Of a DNA stretch of 64,000 bases, positions 18,988 to 26,900 are shown one piece after another; position 1 is the stretch's first letter, and each line of letters opens with the position of its first letter. The position numbers were made by a program, and so were the translations under genes. A model generated the notes under the pieces. The model saw only the letters and a program-made list of their open reading frames with translations, was not told the DNA's origin and did not search any database. Source of the stretch: Candidatus Saccharibacteria bacterium oral taxon 488 (GTDB lineage Bacteria; Patescibacteriota; Saccharimonadia; Saccharimonadales; Saccharimonadaceae); the NCBI GenBank assembly GCA_013099015.1, contig CP039998.1, positions 1 to 64,000 of the forward strand, in the 5' to 3' direction.

Positions 18988-20016
18988 CTATTTAGAAAGA
19001 ATAGGGCCTGAGTGTGAAGATCCTGCAATCTTCCACCTATTCACTGTTGGATCCGAAACAATTTTGTAGAATTGGCCGTCCGGTGTAGAACCTCTTTTAT
19101 TCCCGTCGTAGGAATAGAAGTGCGTAATATGCGTCTCAAGCGACTTGCCCGTTTTGGGATCAACCACTACATCCGACTGGCTGGCAGGAAAGACCTCAAT
19201 GTCTTTTATTTTCCAGAGCTCGACATCGTCTTCGGAACTACCGGAGTTAGACCTAATCTGCTCTGCTCTTTTATGAATGAGCTCCATTACTTTACGTTTA
19301 GCGAAATACTCTTCATCCGAGATTTTGCCGGCCCGCATCTCCTCAAGCAGCTTGTCCATGTCCATTTGGGGATTCAAAAAGGCTTCTGATGCTAATTTTT
19401 TAGCATAATCCTCGTAGTTTTGCTTTATGTCTTTATTCGTGTAAGTAAACCTCCCGTAGAGGGCAGCTTGGACAGCAAGAAACGGATCAGTGAGCATCTT
19501 TTTTGGATCTCGGTCCGCAGGTGACTTCTTATAGTAGTCACCAAAGGGTAGACTGTCTTTCGGGTAGAGTATGGGCTCTGTCTTATCTTCCGTACGGCCA
19601 GACTTCTCCAAGTAGTTGATTTCTGCTTGGAGAATCTTGTTTCTCTCCTCTGGCGGTAGCTTAATGAATTCGTCGTACGGTATTTTATCAATTTTTTTTA
19701 CTTGTTCGTCGTATTCTTCTCTGGCCCGCATTCGTGCTGCCACTTCTGGATCAACAGTCTCAGACGGTGATGGTGAGGCAGATGGTGACTCTGATGGGTC
19801 TAGTGAAGCGCTTGATGATGGGCTTTGCTCCGGTACTGCTATACGATCGCCCCTACCGCAGCCTGTAACACCTAGCGCGGTGCCTACGATGGCAACGCCG
19901 GCCATACATTTTACGACAACCTTCTTAACCCCATCCTTGGTTCTCTCCCAAAGAGATAACTCTTCCCTTACATTATCTGAATTACTTGGGTCATAGCTTT
20001 CACATGAACGTGCCAT
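18988..20016 (-). CDS. Putative lipoprotein, unknown function
   Basis: A 342-residue protein. After a hydrophilic leader of about 35 residues comes a hydrophobic stretch (MAGVAIVGTALGVTGC) ending in a lipobox-like VTGC, then a Ser/Pro/Glu-rich linker (about 62-90) and a charged, helix-rich domain. The leader is unusually long for a lipoprotein; an internal start (for example M38) would give a normal signal peptide. The last 75 residues (from about DVELWKIKDIEVFP) look beta-rich. Not recognised. It has its own terminator and is next to tRNA-Asp, so it is probably transcribed alone. Confidence 0.7.
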   Translation of the reverse strand: MARSCESYDPSNSDNVREELSLWERTKDGVKKVVVKCMAGVAIVGTALGVTGCGRGDRIAVPEQSPSSSASLDPSESPSASPSPSETVDPEVAARMRAREEYDEQVKKIDKIPYDEFIKLPPEERNKILQAEINYLEKSGRTEDKTEPILYPKDSLPFGDYYKKSPADRDPKKMLTDPFLAVQAALYGRFTYTNKDIKQNYEDYAKKLASEAFLNPQMDMDKLLEEMRAGKISDEEYFAKRKVMELIHKRAEQIRSNSGSSEDDVELWKIKDIEVFPASQSDVVVDPKTGKSLETHITHFYSYDGNKRGSTPDGQFYKIVSDPTVNRWKIAGSSHSGPILSK

Positions 20017-20155
20017 AACGCTTGGAGTCCTTTCTCTGGCCAGTGGTCAGTTATAGAGTAGTTTTAATCCACCTCAGAGTAGATAAGTTAAACTCTGAAT
20101 AGTATCATTGTAACACATTCTGTAAATTTAGCAACACCCTAACGGCAATAAAGTA

Positions 20156-20190
20156 AATAAAAACAGCCCTTGCTCTACAAAGATGGGCTG
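20156..20190 (-). terminator. Terminator after tRNA-Asp
   Basis: On the minus strand CAGCCC pairs with GGGCTG across a 15-base loop and is followed by TTTTTATTT. It lies 31 bases beyond the 3' end of tRNA-Asp. Confidence 0.6.
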
Positions 20191-20220
20191 CTCGGGTAGT
20201 AACATTCTCATTTCTCATTC

Positions 20221-20298
20221 TGGCGCGCCCGACCGGATTCGAACCGGCGATCTCCTCCGTGACAGGGAGGCGTGATAGGCCAACTTCACTACGGGCGC
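20221..20298 (-). tRNA. tRNA-Asp (GTC)
   Basis: Cloverleaf readable on the minus strand: acceptor GCGCCCG paired with CGGGCGC, anticodon stem CCTCC/GGAGG with loop CTGTCAC giving anticodon GTC, and T-arm with GTTCGAATC. The discriminator is G, and the 3' CCA is encoded in the DNA (20221-20223). Confidence 0.96.
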
Positions 20299-20310
20299 AT
20301 AACTTTCCGT

Positions 20311-20339
20311 ATGATAGCAAACTTTTATGGCTTTTTCAA
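20311..20339 (-). promoter_or_regulatory. Promoter of tRNA-Asp
   Basis: On the minus strand: -35 TTGAAA (20334-20339), 17-base spacer, -10 TATCAT (20311-20316) preceded by TGC, located 12 bases before the tRNA 5' end. Confidence 0.65.
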
Positions 20340-20347
20340 GAAATCGT

Positions 20348-20376
20348 TTGCATTTTTCCTGCCACTATTTTACAAT
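20348..20376 (+). promoter_or_regulatory. Promoter of the pilin gene cluster
   Basis: -35 TTGCAT (20348-20353), 17-base spacer, -10 TACAAT (20371-20376). Transcription would begin about 10 bases before the first pilin ATG at 20395. It is back to back with the tRNA-Asp promoter. Confidence 0.6.
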
Positions 20377-20394
20377 TTAGGGTAAGAGATTGTT

Positions 20395-20772
20395 ATGACA
20401 AAAAGAAATATTCTCATTACTACTGCCCTCCTCGTAGCTATTACCTGCGGCGTTATGTCATTTGGCGGTGTTGCATTTGCCGAGAGTAAATGTGGCGATG
20501 CACCGACCTCGATTATCAACTGCGGCGGGGCGACTGGCGATGCTGCTATTCTCGGTATCATCAAAATGGTTATCCAGATCATGACTGCTGGTATCGGCAT
20601 CTTGGCAGTCGGTACGGTGATATATGGCGGTATTCTCTACTCTGCGTCTGGCGGCAGCCCAGACAATATCAAAAAGGCCAAAGAGCTTTGGGTCAACACT
20701 GCCGTCGGCCTCATCATATTCGCGTTTTTTGTGGCTATCACTAACTTCCTGATCCCGGGAGGGGTGTTCTGA
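20395..20772 (+). CDS. T4SS-type pilin 1
   Basis: A 125-residue small membrane protein of the VirB2/T4SS-pilin type: signal peptide (about 1-29, cleavage after VAFA), then two transmembrane helices (about 55-78 and 100-120) with the family motif GGILYSASGGSPDNIKKAKE in the connecting loop. First of six tandem paralogues. It overlaps the next gene by one base (TGATG). VirB2-like subunits polymerise into the extracellular pilus or line the secretion channel. Two cysteines in the mature N-terminal part (SKCGD, IINCGG) may form a disulphide. Confidence 0.85.
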   Translation: MTKRNILITTALLVAITCGVMSFGGVAFAESKCGDAPTSIINCGGATGDAAILGIIKMVIQIMTAGIGILAVGTVIYGGILYSASGGSPDNIKKAKELWVNTAVGLIIFAFFVAITNFLIPGGVF

Positions 20773-21230
20773 TGAAACATATTGTCATTGCGCTTGGACT
20801 AATGGTTGCAGGGTCGCTGATGCTGTCGGTGGTTCAGGCAACCCCGGCCAGCGCAGCTTGTGGTGGCAATATCTTGACACTCAAGCCGTGGTACGATGGG
20901 CTGACCAAGTCGGATTGTAACCTTAAAGCAATTGTCGACAATAACGATAAGCGCGCCCAAAACGACCCGGGTAATTACGCCACGCTCAACGGCTTTATCT
21001 GGCGGGCGATATTGAATGTTGTCGAGGATCTGTTGCAGCTGGCGGGCTTTGTGACGGTCGGCTTTGTGATATACGGCGGCTTTCTATATCTGACCAGTAG
21101 CGGTGATGCGAATCAGATGGCTAATGGTATGAAGACGGTGATTAATGCGGCGATCGGCCTAGTGATTGCTATTGCCTCGGTGGCGCTGGTGAATGTCGTG
21201 GCTGACGGATTGGGGTTGCCACGGTCATGA
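20772..21230 (+). CDS. T4SS-type pilin 2
   Basis: A 152-residue paralogue with a signal peptide (ending ASAAC), a longer mature N-terminal part (about 55 residues) and two transmembrane helices around the loop YGGFLYLTSSGDANQMANGM. It begins at the ATG overlapping the previous stop and overlaps the next gene by 4 bases (ATGA), so the cluster is translationally coupled. It is the longest of the six pilins and could be a minor or tip subunit; that is a guess. Confidence 0.83.
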   Translation: MKHIVIALGLMVAGSLMLSVVQATPASAACGGNILTLKPWYDGLTKSDCNLKAIVDNNDKRAQNDPGNYATLNGFIWRAILNVVEDLLQLAGFVTVGFVIYGGFLYLTSSGDANQMANGMKTVINAAIGLVIAIASVALVNVVADGLGLPRS

Positions 21231-21526
21231 TGCGATTTGTAGCCGGTGTATTGGGGTCGCCAGATTCGCTGGGCATTCCGACGAACAGTGCTTCGGCGGA
21301 TGCACTGGGTAACATTCTCAATACGGTGTATTTCTTTGCCGGGGCGATCGCGATTTTGATGTTGGTGCTGGCCGGTATCAATTACGCCAATTCGGGCGGC
21401 GACACTAACAAACTTACCAAGGCGAAAAATACCATCCTCGGTACCGTTATCGGCATTATTATCATTCTCTCCGCATTTCTCATTACTAACTTTGTCATTA
21501 GTGGCATGAAAGGATCGGCAATATGA
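21227..21526 (+). CDS. T4SS-type pilin 3 (no obvious signal peptide)
   Basis: A 99-residue paralogue with the two-helix pilin core and loop NYANSGGDTNKLTKAKNTI. Unlike its neighbours it has no clear cleavable signal peptide; a short segment MMRFVAGVLGSPDSLGIP precedes the first helix. It overlaps both neighbours by 4 bases. It may insert without processing, so its topology or role could differ from the other pilins. Confidence 0.8.
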   Translation: MMRFVAGVLGSPDSLGIPTNSASADALGNILNTVYFFAGAIAILMLVLAGINYANSGGDTNKLTKAKNTILGTVIGIIIILSAFLITNFVISGMKGSAI

Positions 21527-21888
21527 AAAAACTCGTAGTCAGTATCGGTGTGATAGCGGCGCTCGTTGCCCCACTAGTGGTGGCATCAAGCGTATCCGCC
21601 CAGAGCGTCGACATTTACGGCGCCTGCTCGGGCTCTAGCGGTGAAGTCTGTAAAAACCGTGGCGCGACGGTGCAGCCGCTGTTTAAGAATCTCATCAATG
21701 CTATCTTGCTCATCCTCGGCGCCATTTCTGTCATCATGATCATCATCGGTGGCTTTCAGTATGTGACCTCGGCCGGCGACTCTAATAAGGTTAAAACTGC
21801 CAAGTCGACCATCATGTACGCGGTGATTGGTGTCGCCGTAGCGCTTCTATCGTATGCCATTGTTGATTTTGTGTTTGGCAAAATATAA
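21523..21888 (+). CDS. T4SS-type pilin 4
   Basis: A 121-residue paralogue with signal peptide (ending SVSAQS), a short mature N-terminus containing two cysteines (GACSGSSGEVC) and the core GGFQYVTSAGDSNKVKTAKS between two transmembrane helices. It overlaps the previous gene by 4 bases and lies 17 bases before the next, which has its own AAAGGAGAA ribosome site. Confidence 0.85.
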   Translation: MKKLVVSIGVIAALVAPLVVASSVSAQSVDIYGACSGSSGEVCKNRGATVQPLFKNLINAILLILGAISVIMIIIGGFQYVTSAGDSNKVKTAKSTIMYAVIGVAVALLSYAIVDFVFGKI

Positions 21889-21905
21889 GAAAAAAGGAGA
21901 AATGT

Positions 21906-22280
21906 ATGAAACGATATAGAAAAACCCTCGTAGCCGCCGTCTTGTCATTAGCGGTTGCTGCCGTGGCTGTCGTCATGCCGATCGCCCTGCCATCCGCGTC
22001 GGCCCAATTTAAGAGCGGTTTGGATGCAGCTCGAACACAGGAGATGAGTACGAAGCCTATCGGTACCACTATTGGCGAGGTGGTTAATATCTTTCTTTAT
22101 TTCGTCGGTGCGGTGGCGGTTATCGTTGTGATCTGGGGCGGTTTTCAGTACATTACCTCGTCAGGCGATAGCCAGAAAGCGACCACTGCTAAAAACACCA
22201 TCATGTACGCGGTGATCGGTATCGTTGTGGTGGTCATGTCGTACGCTATCGTTAACTGGGTCTTTGGCTTGTTTAAGTAG
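21906..22280 (+). CDS. T4SS-type pilin 5
   Basis: A 124-residue paralogue: signal peptide ending SASAQF, then two transmembrane helices flanking the conserved GGFQYITSSGDSQKATTAKN. An AAAAAAGGAGAA ribosome site lies just upstream of ATG. The core sequence is very close to those of pilins 4 and 6 (shared TIMYAVIG), indicating recent duplication. Confidence 0.85.
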   Translation: MKRYRKTLVAAVLSLAVAAVAVVMPIALPSASAQFKSGLDAARTQEMSTKPIGTTIGEVVNIFLYFVGAVAVIVVIWGGFQYITSSGDSQKATTAKNTIMYAVIGIVVVVMSYAIVNWVFGLFK

Positions 22281-22338
22281 CTAAATGATGATAGAATAAC
22301 AGCTGAAATGACATTAACCCTAAACAAGGAAGCAATAA

Positions 22339-22719
22339 ATGAACAAACTTAAAGTTATCATCGCTGGTGTGCTCGCTGTGACGGTGCTGGCATTTGCGAC
22401 AGTGCCGGTGGCGAACGCACAATATAACCTTAGAAATGGCGCAGATGCCGCCAAGGGCGACGGTGCCGCTAACGGTGTTGATAGGCCAAATGATCTTGTT
22501 AAGAATGTTGTCAATGGCATCCTCTACTTTGTTGGTATTCTGTCGGTGATTATGTTGATCTGGGGCGGCATCCTTTACACGACTTCATCTGGTGACTCGA
22601 GTAAGGTGACTACCGCCAAAAATACCATCATGTACGCGGTGATTGGTCTGGTGGTGGCGATCTTTGCTTATGCTATCGTTAACTTCGTACTGGTTACTTC
22701 CACTGGCGTTGGCTCGTAG
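22339..22719 (+). CDS. T4SS-type pilin 6
   Basis: A 126-residue paralogue with signal peptide ending VANAQY and the core GGILYTTSSGDSSKVTTAKN followed by TIMYAVIG. It is the last gene of the cluster and is followed 20 bases later by a strong hairpin terminator. The 58-base gap before it is larger than others in the cluster; an AAGGAAG ribosome site precedes ATG. Confidence 0.85.
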   Translation: MNKLKVIIAGVLAVTVLAFATVPVANAQYNLRNGADAAKGDGAANGVDRPNDLVKNVVNGILYFVGILSVIMLIWGGILYTTSSGDSSKVTTAKNTIMYAVIGLVVAIFAYAIVNFVLVTSTGVGS

Positions 22720-22739
22720 GGATCACGTTAGGTCTTTAT

Positions 22740-22772
22740 AAACCCCCGGCGCTTCCGGGGGTTTAGTTTTTA
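22740..22772. terminator. Bidirectional terminator between pilin cluster and hsp20
   Basis: A 10-bp perfect stem (AAACCCCCGG / CCGGGGGTTT) with a 5-base loop, followed by AGTTTTTATT. It sits between convergent genes and can serve both strands. Confidence 0.88.
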
Positions 22773-22811
22773 TTGCGGTTTTAACAATTAAACACTGGTT
22801 CGTCTTTTGAA

Positions 22812-23300
22812 TTAGAGAACCTGGATTTTCTTGGCACGTTCTTGTTTAATTTTCTCGAAAGTGATGGTGAGCACGCCGTCTTTGAGTTCGGCCTTGACGC
22901 CCTCTTCGTTGACCGCGACGGGTAGCGCCAGGGTGCGGCTAAACTCGCCCCAGTAGCATTCTTGGATGTGCCAGTTCTTGACGTCGGTCTCGTCGCCGCT
23001 TGATAGGGTACCGCTGATCGTGAGGATGCCGTCGGAGATGCTGACATCTAGGTCGTTACGATCAACGCCGGCGGTCCGGGCCTTGATAATAAGTTCGGTT
23101 TCTGATTCAAACACATCGACCGCCAGCTGCCCCATCAAATCATCGGCCTCATCCTCCCAGTCATCCTCAGGAGTGGGCGCTGCGGTAGCCGGTGTTGCTG
23201 CGGGTGCGGCTGGTTGCGGCGCGTCATTAGCCAGATCATCATTCAAGAAAGCTGCGGTTAGCTCATCTTCGATTAACAAATCGTCGTTTTTGCGTGCCAT
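22812..23300 (-). CDS. Small heat shock protein (Hsp20/alpha-crystallin family)
   Basis: ATP-independent holdase chaperone. The 162-residue protein has an Ala/Pro-rich N-terminal arm (about 20-45), an alpha-crystallin domain (about 55-150) with LDVSISDGILTISG and the late motif LKDGVLTITF, and a C-terminal IQV that fits the I-x-I/V oligomerisation motif. GGAGG precedes the ATG. A -10-like TATACT on the minus strand (about 23343-23348) gives a leader of some 35 bases. No CIRCE element is seen here, in contrast with groES. Confidence 0.93.
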   Translation of the reverse strand: MARKNDDLLIEDELTAAFLNDDLANDAPQPAAPAATPATAAPTPEDDWEDEADDLMGQLAVDVFESETELIIKARTAGVDRNDLDVSISDGILTISGTLSSGDETDVKNWHIQECYWGEFSRTLALPVAVNEEGVKAELKDGVLTITFEKIKQERAKKIQVL

Positions 23301-23395
23301 GTTTCCTCCGCCTTTATAGGCTGATTGACAATATCATCTATTAGTATAACGGTTATGTGCGCTATAATCAAGAGTGAAAGGCGAAAAAGCGAAAA

Positions 23396-24160
23396 ATGCC
23401 TATTGATACGCTATTATCATATATCGCGCCGCATTATTGTTATGGTTGTGGTGCGACTGGCTCGCTTTTGTGTCGGTCGTGTCTTGAGGCGGTAAAGCGG
23501 CATCATTGTCGAGTCTGCGTTATTTGTGGGCAGCCGTGCGCTAGTGGCAATATGTGTCGGCGACACACCCTGCCCTATAAGGCGCTCGACTGTGTCTTGT
23601 GGCGACGAGGCGTGGTGGCGCGGCTGATTGATGATTATAAGTTTCATCGTGTGCGTGCTATTAGTAGTGTATTAGCTAGGCTTCTAGACGAATTGCTCCC
23701 AGAATACGATGCATCAACGGTGGTTGTGCCGGTGCCGACAGCTCCTACCAACATTCGTAAGCGCGGCTATGATCATATGTTGCTGGTCGCCCGGCAGTTT
23801 GCTCGGCGGCGAGGCCTGAGGGTCGAACGGCCACTAGTCAGACAGACAAATGTAACGCAGCATTATGCTCGCTCGGCGGCTGAGCGTCGAAAGCAGGCGC
23901 AGTGGTTTTTCCGCGCGAGTGATGTCAGGGCGGATACTCCCTATCTGATTTTGGATGATATTTTCACTACTGGCTCAACGATCAAGGCGGCAGCCCAAAT
24001 GCTACGAGCGGCTGGTGCGCGGGATATTCGTGTGGGGGTTATCGCTCGCCAGGGGAACGATAAAAAGACTACTACAAAGACGCGACCAGACCCTAGTCGT
24101 GATGATACGAACTACCTCGAGCGATCTCCTGGGCACGGTACAGCTGCTCGGCGAGAATGA
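23396..24160 (+). CDS. comF: ComF-family phosphoribosyltransferase-like protein
   Basis: A 254-residue ComF homologue. It has an N-terminal cysteine-rich zinc-binding part (CYGCG, CRSC, CVICGQPC, MCRRH; residues 14-60) and a C-terminal phosphoribosyltransferase domain with the PRPP loop LILDDIFTTGSTI (about 183-195). ComF proteins act in the cytoplasm during DNA uptake by competent cells. The -10 TATAAT lies at 23363-23368. The last 68 bases overlap rlmH on the opposite strand, which gives ComF an unusual C-terminal tail. Confidence 0.9.
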   Translation: MPIDTLLSYIAPHYCYGCGATGSLLCRSCLEAVKRHHCRVCVICGQPCASGNMCRRHTLPYKALDCVLWRRGVVARLIDDYKFHRVRAISSVLARLLDELLPEYDASTVVVPVPTAPTNIRKRGYDHMLLVARQFARRRGLRVERPLVRQTNVTQHYARSAAERRKQAQWFFRASDVRADTPYLILDDIFTTGSTIKAAAQMLRAAGARDIRVGVIARQGNDKKTTTKTRPDPSRDDTNYLERSPGHGTAARRE

Positions 24161-24545
24161 GCCGTACCAACTGGTGCGGAAACACCAGGCGCGATAGTGA
24201 CCAAACGATGTCGGCTCGCCGGTAAAGCGTCTCGGTGACGCCATAGGCCCCGCCAATGATAATGACAATGTGTTGATCAGTATGATCGAGGATGAGCCGC
24301 GATAGCTCTGGTGAGTTCAGGTTGCGACCGCGCTCGTCGAGGAGAATAACGAAGTTGTACGGTTTGAGGCGAGACATTAGGCGCTCTGACTCGTCCTGGC
24401 GTGCTCTGTCGCCGATTTGGCCGGAATGTGGGATGATGATCATTTCTGTGGCGAATGGCGCTCTGAGGCGCTCTAAGAAGCGCCTAATGCCCGGCTCTAC
24501 CCAGGGATCGTGCCGCTTGCCGACGGTAAGAATGGTGATTTTCAC
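24093..24545 (-). CDS. rlmH: 23S rRNA (pseudouridine1915-N3)-methyltransferase RlmH
   Basis: SPOUT-fold methyltransferase that modifies pseudouridine 1915 in helix 69 of 23S rRNA. The 150-residue protein shows the family core: LLDERGRNLNSPELSRLI, the knot loop IIIGGAYGV, and LILAEQLYRAQEI with the terminal YHHD. It starts with GTG at 24545, overlapping by 4 bases the stop of the upstream SGNH hydrolase gene. Its 3' end overlaps comF by 68 bases antisense. Confidence 0.93.
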   Translation of the reverse strand: MKITILTVGKRHDPWVEPGIRRFLERLRAPFATEMIIIPHSGQIGDRARQDESERLMSRLKPYNFVILLDERGRNLNSPELSRLILDHTDQHIVIIIGGAYGVTETLYRRADIVWSLSRLVFPHQLVRLILAEQLYRAQEIARGSSYHHD

Positions 24546-25414
24546 GTGTGGGCCTTCGGCGGAGCGTTATTATTGTGCAAGATAGCTTCGGCAGTCGCTT
24601 TGGCGATTTGGCGGTGAATATAAGCGGTCGGATGACCTACATCGTCACCCTCGGCCACCACACCAAGGCCGAATGTGGCGCAAGCATCGACATCTCTTGG
24701 CGGCTCGACCAGAGTGATGCGTGGCTCGTGCATGTTGGCTACGACGTTGCGGATGGCTTGATTAACTGTCTCAATAAAACTAGAGACAAAATGATCGGTG
24801 TCGTTATTGATAATCGTTGGACAGATGTTGCGTGGCTGGATGGGCGTGGTATAAAGGTTGATGTATAGCTGGGCGTTGGGGGCATGTTCAAGGATAGAGC
24901 GGTAGGCTTGCTCGAGCGACTGACGATATTCGTCTGAGTACAGTCGGCGAAAGACATCGATATACATCTCGCTGTGTGTACCACACCGTTCGTGCAAACA
25001 GGCATCGAACACTACGTTGAGGTCAACCATATTGGCGCCAAGTGTCAGGGTGACGATATCGGTTTCGGGGCCAAGGGCGTTGAGTTGCGGCGGTTGGTCG
25101 TCAAACTGCTGGTTAGAGATATGCTCTGGCCCGGCGCCGCGACAGGCCACGAGGGTAATGTTACCCGGGGGAATGCCAGACGCTTCGAGTTGCCGCGCAT
25201 AAGCTTCTGGTGAGCGCCGGCACTCTGTTGTTGTGTCGTCGTAATTTCCTAGCCCTGCCCCGCTGGCGACTGAATCACCCATGCCGACGACGTAGGTGTG
25301 CTTCGCCTGCTCGGGCGAGATGCTCGGGCGGCTGGATGCCGATAGCGCTAATGAAACGAGGGCCGCTATTATAGCGACCCCCCGTTTGGCTAATGTTTCT
25401 AATCTTTCTCCCAT
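24542..25414 (-). CDS. Secreted SGNH/GDSL-type hydrolase
   Basis: A 290-residue exported esterase/lipase-like enzyme. An N-terminal hydrophobic segment (about 12-27) precedes the catalytic block I GMGDSVASGAG (Ser nucleophile). Block III appears as TLGANMVDLN and the late block as VGHPTAYIH (catalytic His; DxxH spaced as usual). I chose the ATG at 25414 because the longer open frame runs through the tRNA-Ser genes. It is followed directly by rlmH with a 4-base overlap. The substrate is unknown; lipids, glycans or acyl groups at the surface are possible. Confidence 0.83.
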   Translation of the reverse strand: MGERLETLAKRGVAIIAALVSLALSASSRPSISPEQAKHTYVVGMGDSVASGAGLGNYDDTTTECRRSPEAYARQLEASGIPPGNITLVACRGAGPEHISNQQFDDQPPQLNALGPETDIVTLTLGANMVDLNVVFDACLHERCGTHSEMYIDVFRRLYSDEYRQSLEQAYRSILEHAPNAQLYINLYTTPIQPRNICPTIINNDTDHFVSSFIETVNQAIRNVVANMHEPRITLVEPPRDVDACATFGLGVVAEGDDVGHPTAYIHRQIAKATAEAILHNNNAPPKAHT

Positions 25415-25425
25415 GATATCGTGTC

Positions 25426-25515
25426 TGGCGGAAGGGGAGGGATTCGAACCCTCGGTACGTGTTAGCGCACGCCGGTTTTCAAGACCGGTACCTTCAACCA
25501 CTCGGTCACCCTTCC
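25426..25515 (-). tRNA. tRNA-Ser (TGA)
   Basis: Long-variable-arm tRNA. Anticodon stem CCGGT/ACCGG with loop CTTGAAA gives TGA. The acceptor is GGAAGGG, discriminator G, and CCA is encoded (25426-25428). Confidence 0.95.
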
Positions 25516-25538
25516 AATTAATCGTAGCGACTGGATTC

Positions 25539-25626
25539 TGGCGGAGAGAGAGGGATTCGAACCCTCGATGGGTTGCCCCATACCGCTTTTCGAGAGCGGC
25601 CAGTTCAACCACTCCTGCATCTCTCC
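25539..25626 (-). tRNA. tRNA-Ser (CGA)
   Basis: Long-variable-arm tRNA. Anticodon stem CCGCT/AGCGG with loop CTCGAAA gives CGA. The acceptor is GGAGAGA, discriminator G, and CCA is encoded. Confidence 0.95.
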
Positions 25627-25638
25627 ATAAAGCTAATG

Positions 25639-25715
25639 TGGTACACCCGGCACGATTCGAACGTACGACCTTTGGCTCCGCAAGCCAACGCTCTATCCAG
25701 CTGAGCTACGGGTGC
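25639..25715 (-). tRNA. tRNA-Arg (GCG)
   Basis: Anticodon stem TTGGC/GCCAA with loop TTGCGGA gives anticodon GCG. The acceptor is GCACCCG/CGGGTGT with a G-T closing pair, discriminator A, and CCA is encoded. A G in the wobble position replaces the usual ACG that is deaminated to inosine in most bacteria. Confidence 0.93.
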
Positions 25716-25740
25716 ATACAGCCTTTCGGAAATCCGATTG

Positions 25741-25769
25741 GCTATAACAAAAATATAAAGAACTTTCAA
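25741..25769 (-). promoter_or_regulatory. Promoter of the tRNA-Arg/Ser/Ser cluster
   Basis: On the minus strand: -35 TTGAAA (25764-25769), 17-base spacer ending TGT, -10 TATAGC (25741-25746), 25 bases before the first tRNA. Confidence 0.5.
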
Positions 25770-25822
25770 TGCCAGCGGCAATGAACTTTTGTATTCTAGC
25801 ACACCTGTTAACTCGGGGCAAG

Positions 25823-26353
25823 CTATAGCCTGATGATCCGAATGAGCTTCTCCAGCGCATCTGGCGCGATTTCTTGCATCGGTAGCCGCGCCCCCAGCAT
25901 GTCGACGATGGTCTCGCCCTCGGCCTCAGAAAAATAGATGGTCAGTGCTGGCGAGAACCGCTTGACGGGCAGTAAAATTGCCGAGTGCTGATCGCCGTCT
26001 TGACCCAGCCCAAAGGCCCGAAACTCACTAAAATCATACAGACGGTCGGCGACGTAAACGCCCTTGGGGCTGATGGCGTAATTGACCATCACCGATGGCT
26101 TGGATCGAAGTAGTACGAGCGCCACCGCCATAATCGGCAACAAAATCGCGAACGTCCAGCTACGAAAGACAAAGATCGCCAGCGCCATCAGGGCAAGCAC
26201 CACGAAACTAACAGCGACATACCAGCCGGTCGTGCGGTGAGCCTGTACGCCCTCGGGGGCCTGCCAGGCGATGGGCTGCGATAAGTCAGTCATCGGCTGG
26301 GCCGCGTCTTGCTGGGTGTTTTCAGTGTCGGTTGCGTGTGGCTGCTCTTCCAT
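25823..26353 (-). CDS. Two-helix membrane protein with PH-like C-terminal domain, unknown
   Basis: A 176-residue protein. A hydrophilic start (MEEQPHATDTENTQQ) is followed by two close transmembrane helices (about 50-90) and a cytoplasmic domain whose beta-rich pattern (YAISPKGVYVADRLYDFSEF) recalls bacterial PH-like domains. I chose the ATG at 26353 over the longer frame to 26416. An extended -10 (TGG TATACT, 26360-26365) lies just 6 bases upstream, so the mRNA would be leaderless. Family not recognised. Confidence 0.75.
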   Translation of the reverse strand: MEEQPHATDTENTQQDAAQPMTDLSQPIAWQAPEGVQAHRTTGWYVAVSFVVLALMALAIFVFRSWTFAILLPIMAVALVLLRSKPSVMVNYAISPKGVYVADRLYDFSEFRAFGLGQDGDQHSAILLPVKRFSPALTIYFSEAEGETIVDMLGARLPMQEIAPDALEKLIRIIRL

Positions 26354-26384
26354 ATGTCTAGTATACCACGAGCGGTATGATCTG

Positions 26385-26792
26385 CTATACGTCGGTAGAA
26401 TTACCGCCAAGACCAATTACGGTATTGAGGACAAATTGAATGATGGCGTAAGCAAATAGGGCGACAAGCAGACCAATGACCGCATAGAGAATGGTGTTCT
26501 TTGCCGAGGTGACCGCGTCTTTGTTACCACTAGAAACAACGTAGCGAAAACCACCAAAAATCAGCATTACCACAGCGAGGATACCGATGAAATAGAGCAT
26601 GATGTTGATAATTTTTTTCACCAACGAGCTGTCACCGTTAGTTAAGTTGGTTGGCACGCCGTCGCCACGCGCGTCATTGATGCCACGAGTGACGCCGCCC
26701 TCGCCGAGCGCGAACGCTGGAGTGCTCAAAACTACCGTGCCGACACCGATGGTCAACATGATACTAACGATACTTGCGAAAAACCTCTTCAT
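26385..26792 (-). CDS. T4SS-type pilin 7 (separate from the cluster)
   Basis: A 135-residue VirB2-like pilin with signal peptide (about 1-26, ending STPAFA), two transmembrane helices and the conserved core GGFRYVVSSGNKDAVTSAKN followed by TILYAVIG. Start chosen at 26792, where AGAGGA lies 12 bases upstream. It is a seventh paralogue, about 3.7 kb from the six-gene cluster and on the opposite strand, and could be a differently regulated pilin. Confidence 0.85.
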   Translation of the reverse strand: MKRFFASIVSIMLTIGVGTVVLSTPAFALGEGGVTRGINDARGDGVPTNLTNGDSSLVKKIINIMLYFIGILAVVMLIFGGFRYVVSSGNKDAVTSAKNTILYAVIGLLVALFAYAIIQFVLNTVIGLGGNSTDV

Positions 26793-26900
26793 GCGCGTTA
26801 TTATCCTCTTTCTTGGGTTTATTGTCAAGTTTTGTGGCCCGCCTGCCAGCCACAGGGCTAGTCAGGCCACTACTTCTATGATACACTATTTTTAGCTCAT

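Noticed and set aside
25415..25612. N-terminal extension of the SGNH hydrolase gene
   Set aside because: The extension would be encoded by the tRNA-Ser genes; the start at 25414 with signal peptide is better.
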